Positions 60,785 to 64,000 of a DNA stretch of 64,000 nucleotides are shown one piece after another; the stretch's first letter is position 1; each line of letters opens with the position of its first letter. The stretch is from Pseudomonas sp. LBUM920 (GTDB lineage: Bacteria; Pseudomonadota; Gammaproteobacteria; Pseudomonadales; Pseudomonadaceae): contig NZ_CP027762.1 of NCBI RefSeq assembly GCF_003852315.1, forward strand, positions 5,251,501-5,315,500, given 5' to 3'. Below the pieces are notes generated by a model. It had not been told where the DNA came from, searched no databases, and worked only from the letters and a program-made list of their open reading frames with translations. The translations under genes and the position numbers were made by a program.

Positions 60785-62734
60785 ATGGGGTTTCTCAAAA
60801 CAGCGCCTATGCGCTTTCTGCTGCTCGTAACCGGCACGTGGCTGGTTATTTTCCTGCTCACGCGCAGTGTGCTGCTCTTCACGCACCTGGACGAAGTCGG
60901 TGGCAACCTGCTGCCGGTGTTTGGCGTCGGCTTGCTCTACGACCTGGGCTTTCTCACCTACGCCGCCCTGCCGCTGGGGCTGTATTTGCTGCTGTGCCCG
61001 CCCGCGCTGTGGCGTCGCCGCGGCCATCGCTGGTTCCTGCAGGCCGTGCTGACGGTCAGCCTGTTCGCGATGCTGTTCACCTCGGTTGCGGAGTGGCTGT
61101 TCTGGGATGAGTTTGGCGTGCGTTTCAATTTTATCGCCGTCGATTACCTGGTGTACTCCAATGAAGTATTGAACAACCTGTTGGAGTCGTACCCGATCGG
61201 CAAGCTGCTCAGCTTGCTGGCGATGTTGGCGATTGTGTTGAGCCTGGCCCTGCGCAAGCCCTTCAACGCGGCGATGCGCGCGCCTCTGCCGCCCATGCGT
61301 GGCCGGCTGCTGAATGCGCTGGGCTTATTGATCGTCGCCGGGCTCAGCCTGCAATTGATCAGCCAGGACAGCCCACGCGCCCAAGGCGGTAACGCTTACA
61401 ACAATGAATTGGCCAGTAATGGCCCGTATCAGTTTCTCGCCGCGTTCCGAAACAACGAGCTCGATTACACGCAGTTCTACAAAAGCCTGCCTGACGACGT
61501 CGTTGCCAGGCAATTGCGCGCCGAGCTCAGTGAGCCCAATGCGCGTTTTGTCGGCACTGACCCGCTGGACATACGCCGGGCAATCACCAACCCCGGCACG
61601 TTGCGCAAACCCAATATTGTGCTGGTGACCATCGAAAGCTTCAGTGCCAAGTACATGGGCAGCAACGGCGATGGGCGCAACCTCACGCCCAATCTGGATG
61701 CCTTGCGCAAACAAAGCCTGTACTTCAGTAACTTTTATGCCACCGGCACCCGTACAGACCGTGGCCTCGAAGCGATCACGCTGGCGATTCCCCCCACGCC
61801 AGGCCGATCGATTGTCAAACGTATCGGCCGTGAAAGCGGTTTCGCCAGCCTCGGCCAGCACCTCGGTGCCATCGGCTACGACAGCGTATTCGTCTACGGC
61901 GGGCGCGGTTATTTCGACAATATGAACGCGTTTTTCAGCGGCAACGGTTACCGGGTGGTCGACCAGAGCAGCGTGGCTGAATCAGAAATCTCGTTCAAAA
62001 ACGCGTGGGGCATGGCCGACGAAGACCTCTACCGGCAAACCCTGAAGCTGGCCGACGCCGATTACGCCAAACAGCAACCCTTCTTGCTGCAACTGATGAC
62101 CACCTCCAATCATCGCCCCTACACCTATCCGGAAGGGCGCATTGATATCAAGTCCGGCAATGGCCGTGACGGCGCGGTGAAATACACCGACCACGCCATC
62201 GGCGAGTTCCTCAATGCGGCACGCCAGAAACCCTGGTTCGATAACACGATCTTCGTGTTTGTCGCCGACCACACCGCCGGCAGCGCAGGCAAAGAGGACT
62301 TGCCTGTCGCCAACTACCAGATCCCGCTGTTCATCTATGCACCCAAGCTGATTGAAGCGCGTGAAACAGCGCAACTGGCCAGCCAGATCGACCTGGCGCC
62401 CACCTTGCTGGGCCTGATCAACCTGAGCTACGAGTCGACCTTCTTCGGCCGCAACCTGTTGCAGGACAATCCGCTGCCCCCACGCGTCGTCATCGGCAAT
62501 TACCAACACCTTGGGCTGTTTGACGGCAATGACCTGGCGATCCTCAGCCCGCGCCAGGCCCTGCGTCGCCATGACCAGGCGCTGGGTGAGAGCCAGGAGT
62601 TGCGTGTGGGCAGTGACGACCCGTTGATCCAGCGCGCAATCACCTACTACCAGGGCGCGAGCTACGGCTTCAAGCAACAATTGCTGAGCTGGAAGGCACC
62701 CAAGGAAGTAATCCCACAGGTGAGCACGCGCTGA
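60785..62734 (+). CDS. LtaS/OpgB-type sulfatase-family membrane protein
   Basis: A 649-aa protein. Five hydrophobic segments fill the first 205 residues, then a periplasmic sulfatase/alkaline-phosphatase-fold domain spans about 275-600. Metal-binding and catalytic features are present: IVLVTIESFSAKYMG (Glu), NFYATGTRTDRGLEAIT (catalytic Thr), TTSNHRPYTYP and FVADHTAGSAG (Asp-His). Members transfer phosphoglycerol or phosphoethanolamine groups from lipid to envelope glycans (LtaS, OpgB, EptA-like). The substrate here is unknown. The start MGFLKTAPMRF has AGGAA 7 bases before. It is divergent from colR, and the intergenic region holds a possible ColR site, so it may belong to the ColR regulon. 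Confidence 0.88.
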   Translation: MGFLKTAPMRFLLLVTGTWLVIFLLTRSVLLFTHLDEVGGNLLPVFGVGLLYDLGFLTYAALPLGLYLLLCPPALWRRRGHRWFLQAVLTVSLFAMLFTSVAEWLFWDEFGVRFNFIAVDYLVYSNEVLNNLLESYPIGKLLSLLAMLAIVLSLALRKPFNAAMRAPLPPMRGRLLNALGLLIVAGLSLQLISQDSPRAQGGNAYNNELASNGPYQFLAAFRNNELDYTQFYKSLPDDVVARQLRAELSEPNARFVGTDPLDIRRAITNPGTLRKPNIVLVTIESFSAKYMGSNGDGRNLTPNLDALRKQSLYFSNFYATGTRTDRGLEAITLAIPPTPGRSIVKRIGRESGFASLGQHLGAIGYDSVFVYGGRGYFDNMNAFFSGNGYRVVDQSSVAESEISFKNAWGMADEDLYRQTLKLADADYAKQQPFLLQLMTTSNHRPYTYPEGRIDIKSGNGRDGAVKYTDHAIGEFLNAARQKPWFDNTIFVFVADHTAGSAGKEDLPVANYQIPLFIYAPKLIEARETAQLASQIDLAPTLLGLINLSYESTFFGRNLLQDNPLPPRVVIGNYQHLGLFDGNDLAILSPRQALRRHDQALGESQELRVGSDDPLIQRAITYYQGASYGFKQQLLSWKAPKEVIPQVSTR

Positions 62735-62766
62735 CCCGCGTGCCTGCGGCAAATACCGCGCATAAA

Positions 62767-62800
62767 AAAACCCCGCCTGCATCACTGCAGGCGGGGTTTT
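62767..62800. terminator. Bidirectional terminator between the sulfatase gene and groEL
   Basis: A perfect 15-bp stem (62767-62781 with 62786-62800, core CCCCGCCTGCA / TGCAGGCGGGG), a TCAC loop and T-runs on both sides. Confidence 0.95.
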
Positions 62801-62822
62801 TCAGGTGCCGGGTAAGGCTGGC

Positions 62823-64000
<1,178 letters not shown>

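Overview
The window is a stretch of core chromosome from a fluorescent-group Pseudomonas. This is inferred from the high GC content, the gene families, 11 REP/REPIN-type palindromes of the GTGGGAG...CTCCCAC kind, MvaT, GtrS/GltR-glk-edd-gap, ColRS, and blocks of gene order that match P. aeruginosa PAO1 as I remember it. I see no tRNA, rRNA, IS element, prophage or CRISPR array. Two genes are cut by the window edges: panE at the left and groEL at the right.

Layout. 1-9 kb: panE end, a PAS/HAMP histidine kinase, a PduO-type adenosyltransferase, a Nudix/ThiE-like fusion, argJ, secA and dciA. 9-16 kb: a HerA/YjgR-type ATPase, a PctA-type amino-acid chemoreceptor, a small unannotated 56-aa gene, purU, mvaT and sbcB. 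16-22.7 kb: a tightly overlapped six-gene operon, RDD-SpoIIM-DUF4129-DUF4350-MoxR-DUF58. 22.8-29 kb: a PilZ protein, a TPR-like lipoprotein, pykA, enoyl-CoA hydratase, a 2Fe-2S reductase and class I fumarase. 29-34 kb: a DctB/DctD-type (or MifS/MifR-type) two-component pair and an alpha-ketoglutarate-type permease behind a clear sigma-54 promoter. 34-37.7 kb: small accessory genes and an AraC regulator facing an ABM-domain gene. 37.8-44.2 kb: gtrS, gltR, glk, edd and divergent gap, with two HexR-type operators. 44.3-50 kb: an iron/heme cell-surface signalling cluster (ECF sigma, FecR, TonB receptor) with Fur boxes, heme oxygenase and a DUF454 protein. 50-57 kb: a second dCACHE chemoreceptor, a YdjA-type nitroreductase, and a di-heme lipoprotein/imelysin/DUF1513 operon. 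56.8-64 kb: colR-colS-methyltransferase-inaA-small secreted protein on the minus strand, a divergent LtaS-type sulfatase, and groEL.

Main themes are central carbon flow (Entner-Doudoroff, pyruvate kinase, fumarase, dicarboxylate uptake), iron and heme acquisition, and envelope maintenance (ColRS, MoxR operon, SecA). The best candidate for an incompletely understood system is the six-gene MoxR/SpoIIM operon. The regulatory DNA with the clearest new detail is the kgtP promoter (two dyads 32 bp apart upstream of a -24/-12 site) and the AraC/ABM intergenic region (phased repeats in opposite orientations). All family and homology statements are from recognition of the sequences; no database search was run.
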